This document shows positions 1-7,564 of a stretch of DNA of 64,000 nt, piece by piece. Origin of the DNA: Longispora sp047121295 (GTDB taxonomy: Bacteria; Actinomycetota; Actinomycetes; Mycobacteriales; Micromonosporaceae); contig NZ_CP139447.1 of NCBI RefSeq assembly GCF_047121295.1, forward strand, positions 6,634,001 through 6,698,000. The letters run 5' to 3'. Position numbers and translations under genes: made by a program. Position 1 is the stretch's first letter. Each line of letters begins with the position of its first letter. Below the pieces are notes generated by a model, which saw only the letters and a list, made by a program, of their open reading frames with translations, made no database searches and was not told the origin of the DNA.

Positions 1-524
1 GTTCATGAATTTCAGTACCGGCCGGAAGAGTGAAAGCATACGTGTAATAGACCGCCGGAGAGTCATATGTAGCAGCATGAGCTTTTTGAAACCAGTTCAA
101 CAGCCTCACAGTCGCAGTCCTCACTCCGGGATCTTTGCGGGTTGCCAGAGGTCTCCATTGTGGCATCACGCCGCTCGCTGTACGTCCATGCACTGATGGG
201 ACTCTGAGCAGCGGTGGCTATGTCCCCTACGTCTACGAACACGGCTTGGCGCGGACTCTGACGATTGCTCCGCGCATGCGTGGCCGCCTTGCGGAGATGC
301 AGGACATAGCAGACCATGACGCCGTCGCGGCTGTCGGTCGCGCTACGGGCGGTGCTGAACTTCTAAGAACGGCTGAAACACGAGTGGGTGTTCAGCGATC
401 TGAGGGGCACTTCTTGCCGCTGAAATGAGGACCTCCAAATCAAGATCATGCTGAATGCGTGCGCAAGTGTGGCTCTGCCCAGCACCTAGACCTCAGTTGT
501 GGCAGGTCAGAGGCGCATCGGACC
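1..524. other. Low-GC non-coding edge, probable mobile-element remnant
   Basis: I see no convincing gene here. Open frames of 63-97 codons exist on both strands, but none resembles a known family or has a good ribosome binding site. Base composition is clearly lower in GC than the rest of the window, with A/T-rich stretches near 30-110 and 415-460. The segment abuts the 3' half of a tRNA-Arg gene, so it is best read as the end of an integrated element or decayed remnant (inference). Confidence 0.45.
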
Positions 525-584
525 TGGATCGAGCGCTGCCCTCCGGAGGCAGAAGCGCAGGTTCGAATCCTGCCGGGGGCACCA
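525..584 (+). pseudogene. 3' part of a tRNA-Arg(CCG) gene; probable attachment site
   Basis: An anticodon arm with stem CTGCC/GGCAG (536-540, 548-552) and loop CTCCGGA gives anticodon CCG. It is followed by a T arm GCAGG-TTCGAAT-CCTGC, the 3' acceptor strand CGGGGGC and an encoded ACCA ending at 584. The 5' acceptor strand GCCCCCG that should pair with it is absent where it should lie (about 508-514), and the D arm is only partly recognisable (GGAT..GAGC at 526-534). The gene is therefore a 3' fragment, as left at one end of an element that integrated into a tRNA 3' end. A highly divergent functional tRNA is less likely. Confidence 0.65.
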
Positions 585-595
585 CCCAAGTTTCT

Positions 596-632
596 GAGTC
601 AGACGGTCACCGTCTGGCTCATTTGCTTTTCT
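596..632 (+). terminator. Intrinsic terminator after the tRNA fragment
   Basis: An 11-bp hairpin runs from 596 to 620 (GAGTCAGACGG / CCGTCTGGCTC, loop TCA, one wobble) and is followed by the T-rich tract ATTTGCTTTT. It sits 11 nt after the tRNA CCA end, where a tRNA terminator is expected, so the host terminator was kept on this side of the putative attachment site. Confidence 0.75.
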
Positions 633-819
633 CGCGGTACCCGGCCGCGTGCAGGGCCGCGTGGGCGTTGCGGGCCGGCGGGCACGGGAACTGTCGCCCA
701 CAGGTCACACAGATCGCGATGCCGTCTGGCCAGTGGTGGGCGACGTGTCTCCTGGCGAGCTCCAGCGCGGTCGCCACGAATACACCAGCATTCGCGTATG
801 CCGGGTTCCAGCTAGCCAT
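619..819 (-). CDS. Small Cys-containing hypothetical protein (66 aa)
   Basis: The start at 819 gives a 66-residue protein beginning MASWNPAY; an upstream in-frame ATG at 855 is less likely because it lies deep inside the preceding gene. The sequence contains CVTCGRQFPCP, a CxxC-plus-C pattern that may bind metal, and an Ala/His-rich helix. It overlaps the stop codon of the upstream small gene by 8 bp, so the two are probably translated together. Small proteins of this look are commonly found beside XRE/NsdA-like regulators in actinobacteria (from memory of the group). Function is unknown. Confidence 0.6.
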   Translation of the reverse strand: MASWNPAYANAGVFVATALELARRHVAHHWPDGIAICVTCGRQFPCPPARNAHAALHAAGYREKSK

Positions 820-1054
820 GGTGCAGCCGCCGGAGCTGCGCTGTGGCCCGGTCACTCTTCTGCCGGGCCAGTTCGCGCTCGGCCGCCAGGCGATGCGGGC
901 ACGGGGACCGGACGTGGCGTCGCCACAGCTCCAGGCAACCGAAGCACCAGCCGTGGTCGCCGCGCAGGCGGCTGTGGTACCCGATGAGGTCCGTGGGGGT
1001 CATGTTCTCCCTGACCCAGGACTCCCACTCGGCCAGTTCTTCGGCACTGTTCAC
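812..1054 (-). CDS. Small hypothetical protein (80 aa)
   Basis: I chose the GTG at 1054 because AAGGAG lies 7-8 nt upstream of it; frames starting further upstream have no such site. The 80-residue product is hydrophilic, with an acidic N-terminus (SAEELAEWESW), a Cys pair (WCFGC) followed by a further Cys/His (PCPH), and a basic C-terminal helix. It is the first gene of a two-gene minus-strand unit and is transcribed divergently from the large regulator at 1326. No known function; the Cys/His spacing could hold a metal ion. Confidence 0.6.
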   Translation of the reverse strand: MNSAEELAEWESWVRENMTPTDLIGYHSRLRGDHGWCFGCLELWRRHVRSPCPHRLAAERELARQKSDRATAQLRRLHHG

Positions 1055-1240
1055 CGTGCGACTCCTTGGTGGAGGGCACCGAGGTGAGCGGGGTCGGGGT
1101 CCCGTTGCCGCAGCACCCACCCCGGTGCCAGATCGAGGAGACCCGGGCAGAGGCTGCCGCTGTGCAGGGCCGACGGCACGGTGCCCGGGTCTCTGCTGAA
1201 TCTTCCGGCGCACGGGTGTGACCAGGGCAGATCGCACAGG

Positions 1241-1279
1241 GGTCACACAGGATCACGGCACTGCTCACCTTGTGTGACC
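1241..1279. promoter_or_regulatory. Inverted repeat, candidate operator
   Basis: GGTCACACA at 1241-1249 is exactly mirrored by TGTGTGACC at 1271-1279, and a further GTGTGACC lies at 1216-1223. The repeats sit in the divergent promoter region between the small Cys-protein unit and the regulator at 1326, so they are a likely binding site for that regulator (inference). Confidence 0.5.
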
Positions 1280-1325
1280 CTTGATACACTCCGAAACGTC
1301 CGCCCTATTCCGATGGGGGTCGATC

Positions 1326-2699
1326 GTGGAACGTCAACCAAATCGATCCCTGGAATCGCTGTTGGCGGCAACGGGGTGGAGCAACGCGGGTCTTGCTCGG
1401 CGCGTCAACGCGGCATGCCACAAGGTGGGAACTCCCCGGTCGTATGCCGCCACGTCGGTAGCGAACTGGCTGCGTGGCATGGTGCCGGCTGATCCCGTAC
1501 CGCGGATTCTGGCCGAGCTGTTCAGCGCCCAGCTTCGGCGGGGTGTTTCGCTGCGCGCGCTGGGGCTGCCGGAGGGCATTCCGCTGGATCTCGGCCTCCG
1601 GTGGGAGCCGACCGCCACGGCCGCCGTCGGCACCGTGGTTGACCTGTGGGCCTCCGACGCCCGATCCGACTCACCGCTGCTCGGCGCGGAATGGATCGCC
1701 AGCGCCTTCGCGGCGCCGTCGCGGGAATGGTTGCTCGGCTGGTTCGATGAGAACCTGGCCCACCATGGTGACCGGCGGGTCGGGGCTCCGGAGGTGGAAG
1801 TGGTGACGTCGATGTGCGCCGCCTTCTCGACCGCCGACCACCGGCTCGGCGGTGGCTACGCCCGCGCGACCCTGATCCACTACTTCAACGAGATCGTGCG
1901 GCCCCTACTGGGCGGCAGCTACAGCCATACGATCGGCAGACAACTGCTCGCCGCTGCCGCCCGGCTGTGCGACCTCGGCGGGTTCATGGCCTTCGACTCC
2001 GGTTGCCAGGGACTCGGCCAGCGCTACTACATCCAGGCCCTGCGGCTCGCCCGTGCCAGCGGTGACCACGCCCTCGGCGCGCACATCCTGACCGACATGG
2101 CGATGCAGGCCCATTACCTGGGCGATGCGTTGGAAGCGGTATCCCTTGCCCGGGCGGCGCACCGGGCGGCACTGGACGCCGGATCACGCGCCTCCGCCGC
2201 CCGCTGCCTGGCCATCGAGGCTCGGGCCCATGCCCGTCTCGGTGACGCCCGACGTTGCGCCGAGGCGATGGGCAGGGCCGAGCGCGCGATGGACGGGTTG
2301 GTCATCGATGACGAGCCGTTGTGGATCCGGTTCTTCACCCACATCCAGTTGCACGCCGAGTTCACCTACGCGAGCGCCGATCTCGGGCGGACCGACGATG
2401 TCCAACGATTCGCCGCCGTGGTCACGTCCGCGACAAGTCAGATGGACCGCCGCAAGGTGCTGGTGGCCGCGACGCTCGCCTCGTCGTTCGTGAACGCCGC
2501 CGGAGATGCGAGCCGGGTGGATGTCGACCAGGCATGTGCCGCGCTCCGGAGCACCACGCCTCTACTTGCGTCGCTCACCACCCGACGGGGAGTGGAAGCG
2601 GTCAACGCGACCCGGCGGAAGCTTCGGCCGTTCGGTCACCTCGGCGTGGTCCAGGAGCTCGAAGCCGAGCTTCGACCGCTGATCGGTGCGGTGGCGTAG
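1326..2699 (+). CDS. NsdA-like regulator with N-terminal HTH and TPR-like body
   Basis: The GTG at 1326 follows GGGGG by six bases and gives 457 residues; an ATG at 1281 is in frame but has no binding site. Residues 8-80 contain a Cro-like helix-turn-helix layout (GLARRVN, then TSVANWLRG), the pattern seen in NsdA-type actinobacterial regulators. The rest is Ala-rich helical sequence compatible with TPR repeats (about 190-440). Such proteins are thought to control development or secondary metabolism by binding DNA and partner proteins. It is divergent from two small Cys proteins with an inverted repeat between them. The family assignment is from overall pattern, not a search. Confidence 0.65.
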   Translation: MERQPNRSLESLLAATGWSNAGLARRVNAACHKVGTPRSYAATSVANWLRGMVPADPVPRILAELFSAQLRRGVSLRALGLPEGIPLDLGLRWEPTATAAVGTVVDLWASDARSDSPLLGAEWIASAFAAPSREWLLGWFDENLAHHGDRRVGAPEVEVVTSMCAAFSTADHRLGGGYARATLIHYFNEIVRPLLGGSYSHTIGRQLLAAAARLCDLGGFMAFDSGCQGLGQRYYIQALRLARASGDHALGAHILTDMAMQAHYLGDALEAVSLARAAHRAALDAGSRASAARCLAIEARAHARLGDARRCAEAMGRAERAMDGLVIDDEPLWIRFFTHIQLHAEFTYASADLGRTDDVQRFAAVVTSATSQMDRRKVLVAATLASSFVNAAGDASRVDVDQACAALRSTTPLLASLTTRRGVEAVNATRRKLRPFGHLGVVQELEAELRPLIGAVA

Positions 2700-2712
2700 G
2701 TACTGTCGGCCT

Positions 2713-3648
2713 GTGACCAGCGCACCGCACAACCCGGTCAAGGACGCGACCGAGACTCCGGCGTTGCGGCACGCCCTGGAGACGGCCTGTGCGGCTCGCG
2801 GGCTGTCGGTGAGCGGCGCGACGCTGATGCACCACTACAGCAATGCCGTCTACCACCTGCCCGCCGAACGGGCGGCCGCGCGGGTGACGCACGGCGGCGA
2901 CATCGAGCGTGCGTGCCAGGTCCAGGCCGTGGTCGGCTGGCTCAACGAGCACGCGGCCGTGGCGGTCACCGCACCGCTGCCCGGCGCCGAGGCGGTGGCC
3001 ATCGACGGCACGACCACGGTGAGCTTCTGGGAGTACTACCCCCAGCCGGACGGCGGTCCGGATTTCACATCGGCACACCTGGCCGGTGTTCTCCGCGACC
3101 TACACGGCATCACCGACGTGCCGTTCGAGTTGGAACGCTGGCGGCCGCTGGCCTCACTCGCCGCAGCCCTTGAGGAAGCGGTGCACACCCAGGCTCTACC
3201 TGCGGACGAACTCTCATGGCTGACGGGCCTCGTGGCCGACGTGCGGAACCGGGTCACGGCGCTCGACTCGCCACTGGGCCACGGCGTCATTCACGGCGAC
3301 GCCTGGGCCGGCAACCTGCTGTGGAACACGGCCGCCGGGCCGGACGCCACCGTGCTCGGTGACTGGGACTGGGTGTCGATCGGGCCGCGAGAGGTCGACC
3401 TGGTCCCGACCTGGCACGCGGCCCGCCGCTACGGCCGAGGCCGCGAGTGGACCGACGATTTCGCCCGGGTGTACGGCCATGACCTCGCCGGGTGGGACGG
3501 CTTCGAAACACTGCTGCTCATGCGCGACCTGATGCAGATCACGGGCCCACTCCGACGGGTACGAGACAGCCCCGTCTTCGCGGAAGTGCTGCGGGAGCGG
3601 CTGAGTGGCGTCCGAGCCGGGACCAGCGGCGGCTGGCGAGGCCTGTAG
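2713..3648 (+). CDS. APH/choline-kinase-like phosphotransferase
   Basis: The 311-residue protein has the kinase core motif HGDAWAGN near residue 197 (catalytic Asp and metal-binding Asn) and the later DWDW metal-binding motif about 20 residues on. This is the signature of aminoglycoside phosphotransferase-fold small-molecule kinases. The N-terminal lobe is short (about 90 residues). The start was set at GTG 2713, 14 bp after the upstream regulator stops. The substrate cannot be read from the sequence; most actinobacterial members are not resistance enzymes but act on sugars, amino alcohols or unknown metabolites. Confidence 0.75.
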   Translation: MTSAPHNPVKDATETPALRHALETACAARGLSVSGATLMHHYSNAVYHLPAERAAARVTHGGDIERACQVQAVVGWLNEHAAVAVTAPLPGAEAVAIDGTTTVSFWEYYPQPDGGPDFTSAHLAGVLRDLHGITDVPFELERWRPLASLAAALEEAVHTQALPADELSWLTGLVADVRNRVTALDSPLGHGVIHGDAWAGNLLWNTAAGPDATVLGDWDWVSIGPREVDLVPTWHAARRYGRGREWTDDFARVYGHDLAGWDGFETLLLMRDLMQITGPLRRVRDSPVFAEVLRERLSGVRAGTSGGWRGL

Positions 3649-3665
3649 CAGCCTCGCGCAGCGGG

Positions 3666-3971
3666 CTATGCGGCCCTGGCGTACGCGGTCGGGACGCGGA
3701 TCAGGTCCGTGTCGATGCCCGGGCGGGCCGGGACCAGGTGGAAGCCCTGCTCCGTGGTGGGGTCGTAGTCCACGACGAGGCCGTGGGCCCGGAGGCGGGC
3801 GGTCCAGGCGCGGAGCCGGGCGTGGGTTTCCAGGTCCAGTCGGTCGCCGGACCGGCGGCGCTCCTCGTCGCGGAGGCGGGTGAGCAGCAGGTGGAACTGG
3901 TGGATCGGCTCGGCGTCCCACGGGACGAGGCCCGCGTCCTGGGACACGCGCGCCGGGAAGAGGGTGGTCAT
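3666..3971 (-). CDS. Hypothetical protein (101 aa)
   Basis: The ATG at 3971 is preceded by AAGGGA at a good distance, so I prefer it to upstream in-frame starts. The product is charged and helical in the middle (QFHLLLTRLRDEERR) with no membrane segment and no motif I recognise. It stands alone, convergent with the phosphotransferase gene (17 bp between stops). The C-terminal half has the look of a small structured domain (GFHLVPARPG). Function unknown. Confidence 0.55.
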   Translation of the reverse strand: MTTLFPARVSQDAGLVPWDAEPIHQFHLLLTRLRDEERRRSGDRLDLETHARLRAWTARLRAHGLVVDYDPTTEQGFHLVPARPGIDTDLIRVPTAYARAA

Positions 3972-4126
3972 GGTGTTTCCCTTGATGTCATTCATGCATC
4001 GACCACGGTAGGCGGGCACGGACCCCTTGTCACCGGGATTAACCAGCTCAGGAGCCAAAGGCCCGTCAGACGGGTACCGCTCCAGCGGCGCGCGCGGCAG
4101 CGGTGGCCCTCGCAGACCGGCCGGGG

Positions 4127-4153
4127 TTGCTGGGGCGTTGTTAATCGTACAAT
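4127..4153 (+). promoter_or_regulatory. Candidate promoter for the DUF2089/SHOCT pair
   Basis: TACAAT at 4148-4153 is a strong -10 match, with TTGCTG at 4127-4132 a possible -35 (15-nt spacing). The surrounding 4138-4190 is unusually A/T-rich for this genome. The downstream leader carries the start of the DUF2089 gene. Confidence 0.4.
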
Positions 4154-4177
4154 TGAAGAAGTTAAGGTTTTTGGGTT

Positions 4178-4573
4178 GTGATCTTAAAGATGTTGAGTCA
4201 GCATGGGTGTATGGAATGGCAGGAGCTGACGCAGCTCACCCAGGGGCAACCGCTGGTCGTCGAGCGGGTCCGGCTGGCGGAGCGCGGCATCGTGATCGAG
4301 GGCGCGTTCGAGTTGCCGCAGCTCGCGCAGCTGGAGGTCTCCGACCAGGTGTTCGTCACGGCGTTCGTGCGCTGCCACGGTTCCATCAAGGAGATGGAGC
4401 GGATCTTCGGGGTGAGCTACCCGACGATCAAGAACCGGTTGAACCGGATCGCCAGCAGCCTCGAATACATCGACACCGACCCCGCCCCGTCCCGGTCAGA
4501 GGTGCTGGAACGGCTCCAGCGAGGCGAGATCGACGTGCACGAGGCCGTCACGGAACTGCGGTCCCGCCAGTGA
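4178..4573 (+). CDS. DUF2089-family protein
   Basis: A 131-residue protein with the DUF2089 core: a β-rich N-terminal segment ending EGAFELPQLAQL, then a helical FVxxFVRCHGSIKEMER and a helix-turn-helix-like GVSYPTIKNRLNRI. The usual N-terminal zinc ribbon Cys residues are not conserved here, which is a difference from many relatives. Alternative in-frame ATGs at 4190 and 4211 cannot be excluded; none has a clear ribosome site. The gene is followed 20 bp downstream by a SHOCT/YvlB-like gene, a common pairing that suggests a DNA-binding regulator acting with a membrane-stress-type partner (inference). Confidence 0.8.
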   Translation: MILKMLSQHGCMEWQELTQLTQGQPLVVERVRLAERGIVIEGAFELPQLAQLEVSDQVFVTAFVRCHGSIKEMERIFGVSYPTIKNRLNRIASSLEYIDTDPAPSRSEVLERLQRGEIDVHEAVTELRSRQ

Positions 4574-4593
4574 CTTTCCCCAGGGGAGCGAAG

Positions 4594-5019
4594 ATGAACG
4601 ACGAGCGTATGCAGGTGTTGCAGATGGTGGCGTCCGGGCAGGTCACCGCCGAGGAGGGCGGCTTCCTGCTCGCCGCGCTGGACCACGACGGGGCGGCGGC
4701 CGCCGGTGGCGACGCGGTGGTGGCCCAGGGTAAGCCGAGGTATCTGCGGGTGATGGTCACCGAGCACGGGGAGCACGGCAAGAAGGTGAACGTCCGGGTG
4801 CCGATCCAGCTGCTGCGCGCCGGCGTGAAGCTCGGCACCATGCTGCCGGACCAGGCGAAGGACAAGGTCAACGACGCGCTCCGGCAGAAGGGCGCGGCCT
4901 TCGACATCAGCGGGCTGAAGGCCGAGGACCTGGACATGCTGCTGGAGCACCTCGACGACCTGACGGTCGACGTGGAGGGCGAGAAGAGCAGCACCGTGCG
5001 GTTCAGCGTCGAGCGCTGA
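4594..5019 (+). CDS. SHOCT/YvlB-N-like protein
   Basis: The start follows AGGGGAG and yields 141 residues. Residues 1-30 match the short SHOCT-like helical motif (MQVLQMVASGQVTAEEGGFLLAAL), and the remainder resembles the N-terminal domain of YvlB/LiaX-type proteins, with RVMVTE..VNVRVPIQLL and a C-terminal acidic stretch. There is no membrane segment. It forms an operon with the DUF2089 gene. By analogy with the YvlB group it may take part in cell-envelope stress regulation; direct function is unknown. Confidence 0.7.
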   Translation: MNDERMQVLQMVASGQVTAEEGGFLLAALDHDGAAAAGGDAVVAQGKPRYLRVMVTEHGEHGKKVNVRVPIQLLRAGVKLGTMLPDQAKDKVNDALRQKGAAFDISGLKAEDLDMLLEHLDDLTVDVEGEKSSTVRFSVER

Positions 5020-5113
5020 GTCCCGCGAGTGGCGCCGACCCGGCGGGTCGGCGCCACAAACGTGCCGGCGGTGGGCCGGCTCCACATCACTGTGCCGGCG
5101 GGCCGGCACCGGC

Positions 5114-5206
5114 TCACCTGGTGGCGAGGAAGCCCAACGCCAGACCGGTGAGGAAGCAGCAGACGGCGACCTTGGCCAGGAACTCTCCGGAACACACGAT
5201 CTTCAT
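5114..5206 (-). CDS. Small membrane peptide (30 aa)
   Basis: A 30-codon frame starting at ATG 5206 encodes MKIVCSGEF followed by a single hydrophobic segment rich in Cys, Val, Leu and Phe (residues 10-27) and an ATR end. Both halves read like a real single-span peptide: charged start, uninterrupted hydrophobic stretch, and an immediate stop. It is transcribed away from a TetR-like gene, with a palindrome in the shared promoter region, so it may be that regulator's target. Coding evidence is limited by its size. Confidence 0.45.
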   Translation of the reverse strand: MKIVCSGEFLAKVAVCCFLTGLALGFLATR

Positions 5207-5227
5207 GGCTCCGTTGTACGGTGGAAA

Positions 5228-5253
5228 CGCGCCCGGCGTATACGACCGGCGCG
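5228..5253. promoter_or_regulatory. Palindrome, candidate TetR operator
   Basis: A 26-bp near-perfect palindrome is centred on CGTATACG with outer arms CGCGCC/GGCGCG; two base pairs are mismatched. It sits between the divergent 30-aa peptide and TetR-like gene starts. Length and symmetry fit a TetR-family operator (inference). Confidence 0.55.
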
Positions 5254-5308
5254 GACCGTCGTGGATGGACCTCCCGGCGCGGAGGTAACCGGAGAGAGGT
5301 CGCCGACC

Positions 5309-6238
5309 GTGTCCGACGAAGACGACCTGAGCGAGATCGTGGTCAACCTCAACCGGCGCGATCCGGTGGTGCGCGGCCGGCTCGCCAACCATCCGCTCAC
5401 CCGGTCCTATCTGGAGGCCGGTACCCGGTTGGTGGACCGGGAGTTCTTCGCCGTGCCGACCGAGGGGTTCACCCGGCCGCTGGCCACCCTGACCCGGGAG
5501 ACCGTGATCGCCGAGGTGGCCGACGAGCCGTCGGAGCTGGCGAAACGGGCCAGCGTCGGGTCGTTCCGGGACCGGTGGGCGTATTTTCCGGACTACCTGT
5601 CCGACCTTGCGCGGTACACGCTGCGGATCCGGCGCTGGTCGCTGCACAACGAGCTGGCCCGGCAGGCGGTGCCCGCGCTGTCCGGCGGGGACTTCGTGGC
5701 GGCGCTGGAGGAGATCGCGTACCGGGACATGGTGTCGGTGTCCGGGGTGGCGTCCACGGCGATGCGGTTCCGGTTCCTGCTCACCGCGTGGGCCGAGCAG
5801 GACGAGCAGCTCCGGGGCGCGATGACCTCGGTGTACCGGGACATCACCGCGCACTGGTCGGACATGTGCGAGGCGGTGTTCGCCGCGCGCGGGCTGCGGC
5901 TCCGGCCCGGGGTGACGTTCGAGCAGCTGTCGGTGCTGTTGACCGCGTTGGCGGAGGGGCTGGCGCTGCGGGCGGCCGGGGATCCCGGGGCGCCGGTGCT
6001 CGACCACGAGGGGCGGCGGTCGATCCTCGGGGTGGGGGCGATGGCGTTGTTCGCGGGGCTGGTGGATGTCGGGGACGGGCGGGGGCTGAGCGAGGTGGTC
6101 GCGGACCTCACGGCGGAGCCGCCCGGTGACGCGGCCGGGCCCGGGGCGGAGATCGCCGCGCCCGGGGCGGGAGCCCCCGGCCCCGGGGTGGAGGCCTCGC
6201 GGCCCCGGGCGGGCGAGCCGTCAGCGGGTCAGGGCTGA
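5309..6238 (+). CDS. TetR-like transcriptional regulator with Pro/Gly tail
   Basis: The GTG at 5309 has GGAGAGAGG upstream and gives 309 residues; the ATG at 5261 has no such site. The region near residues 58-95 (ELAKRASVGSFRDRWAYFPDYLSDL) has the layout of a TetR helix-turn-helix, though diverged, and the C-terminal part has LAEGLALR, typical of TetR ligand-binding domains in actinobacteria. The last 45 residues are a low-complexity Gly/Ala/Pro stretch. It converges on the monooxygenase gene with an 18-bp overlap and has a palindrome upstream, so it is probably autoregulated. Confidence 0.6.
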   Translation: MSDEDDLSEIVVNLNRRDPVVRGRLANHPLTRSYLEAGTRLVDREFFAVPTEGFTRPLATLTRETVIAEVADEPSELAKRASVGSFRDRWAYFPDYLSDLARYTLRIRRWSLHNELARQAVPALSGGDFVAALEEIAYRDMVSVSGVASTAMRFRFLLTAWAEQDEQLRGAMTSVYRDITAHWSDMCEAVFAARGLRLRPGVTFEQLSVLLTALAEGLALRAAGDPGAPVLDHEGRRSILGVGAMALFAGLVDVGDGRGLSEVVADLTAEPPGDAAGPGAEIAAPGAGAPGPGVEASRPRAGEPSAGQG

Positions 6239-7537
6239 GCGGAGTACCCGGAAGAGCCGGTCCGGTCGCAGCAGACCCTCCGGTCGGTCGAGCAGGCCGG
6301 TGACCCGGACGAACGCCGCCGACAGCGACGCGTCGTGCACGGCCGCCGCGTGCAGGTGCGGCAGGTACGCGTTGACCAGCCGGGTCTTCGCCGACCGGTG
6401 CCCCTGGACCCCGGGGAACGCCAGGTCCGCCCCCGTCGCGATCTGCCACGGCGCGTCGATCACCCGGGCGACGGACTTGAAGTAGCGGCGCCAGGACGGC
6501 GGCCGGTGGTCGGCCAGGTGCCGGCGGAGGGCCGCTGCCTGGAGCGCGGCCACGGTCATGCCCTGGCCGTAGACGGGGTTGAACGAGCACATCGCGTCGC
6601 CGAGGACGAGCAGGCCCTCGGGAAAGCGGGTGAGGCGTTCGTAGCGGTGCCGGATGTTCGCCGGGTACCGGAACGCGACCGGGTCGTCGAGCGGCTTGCC
6701 CTCGCTGATCAGCCGGTGCACGTCGGGCAGTGGCACGCCGGCCGCGAAGTCGAGGAAGCCGTCCGGGTCCGTGGGCGGGTGGTCGCCGAGCATGCCGACC
6801 AGGGTGACGATGTAACGGCCGTCCTCCTGCCGGGCGATGCCGGCGCCCCGGGGGTGCTGCCGGGTCCAGTTCGCCAGGATCAACTGGTCGGTGCCCAGCG
6901 CGTCGTCGGGCATGTCGTAGCCGCGCGAGGCGTAGCCGACGTCGGTGCGCACCCGGTCGGCCGTCGGGCGGGAGAAACCCAGATCCTCCAACCACGTGGG
7001 GGTACGCGACCCGCGCCCCGTCGCGTCCACCACCAGGTCGGCGGGGATCGTGCTCACAAGCCCGGCGGCGTCGCGCACCCGGACCCCGGTGACGGTCGCC
7101 CGGTCCGCGCTCGCGGTCAGGTCTACGATGTCGTGGCCGTCGGCGACGCGTACCCCGGGCAGGGCCCTGACCCTGGACCGGACCTGGCCCTCCAGCAGCG
7201 GACGGCTCGGGAACAGCACCGGCTGCCCGATGTCGGCCTGCCGGACCCGGTGGCCCGACAGCAGCCAGCGCACCCCGCCGAGCAGGTCGCCGCTCGGGGC
7301 GCCGGCCGCGATGATGTCGGCGGTGAGGCCGGGGAGGAGTTCGTCGAGGACCTCGCCGCCCCGGGCGAGGAGGGCGTGCAGGTGCCGGCCCTGCGGTACG
7401 CCGCGCCGCTGGGCCGAGCCCGTGGGCAGCTCGTCGCGTTCGACGACGGTGACCCGGCCGTAGAACTCGGAGAGCACCCTCGCGGTCAACAGGCCGGCCA
7501 TGCTGCCGCCGAGAACCACCGCACTGCCGTCGGGCAT
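6221..7537 (-). CDS. FAD-dependent monooxygenase/epoxidase-like oxidoreductase
   Basis: The 438-residue protein starts with a Rossmann FAD motif (VVLGGSMAG, a GxSxAG variant), has VVDATGRGSRTP in the middle, and GDAMCSFNPVYGQGM near residue 330. These are the marks of group A flavin monooxygenases and related squalene-epoxidase-like enzymes. The middle domain, which sets the substrate, is not recognisable. It lies 27 bp downstream of the ArsR-like gene on the same strand, so the two probably form an operon and the regulator may sense its substrate. Confidence 0.75.
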   Translation of the reverse strand: MPDGSAVVLGGSMAGLLTARVLSEFYGRVTVVERDELPTGSAQRRGVPQGRHLHALLARGGEVLDELLPGLTADIIAAGAPSGDLLGGVRWLLSGHRVRQADIGQPVLFPSRPLLEGQVRSRVRALPGVRVADGHDIVDLTASADRATVTGVRVRDAAGLVSTIPADLVVDATGRGSRTPTWLEDLGFSRPTADRVRTDVGYASRGYDMPDDALGTDQLILANWTRQHPRGAGIARQEDGRYIVTLVGMLGDHPPTDPDGFLDFAAGVPLPDVHRLISEGKPLDDPVAFRYPANIRHRYERLTRFPEGLLVLGDAMCSFNPVYGQGMTVAALQAAALRRHLADHRPPSWRRYFKSVARVIDAPWQIATGADLAFPGVQGHRSAKTRLVNAYLPHLHAAAVHDASLSAAFVRVTGLLDRPEGLLRPDRLFRVLRSALTR

Positions 7538-7564
7538 GTCCGACCACCGCCCCTCGTGAGGGGG

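Noticed and set aside
135..428. 97-codon open frame in the low-GC left edge
   Set aside because: No ribosome site, no family resemblance and an overlapping frame of similar length on the other strand; not supported as a gene.
4059..4076. Fourth copy of the post-stop motif
   Set aside because: CCCGTCAGACGGGTACCG is similar but has several mismatches and does not follow a stop codon.
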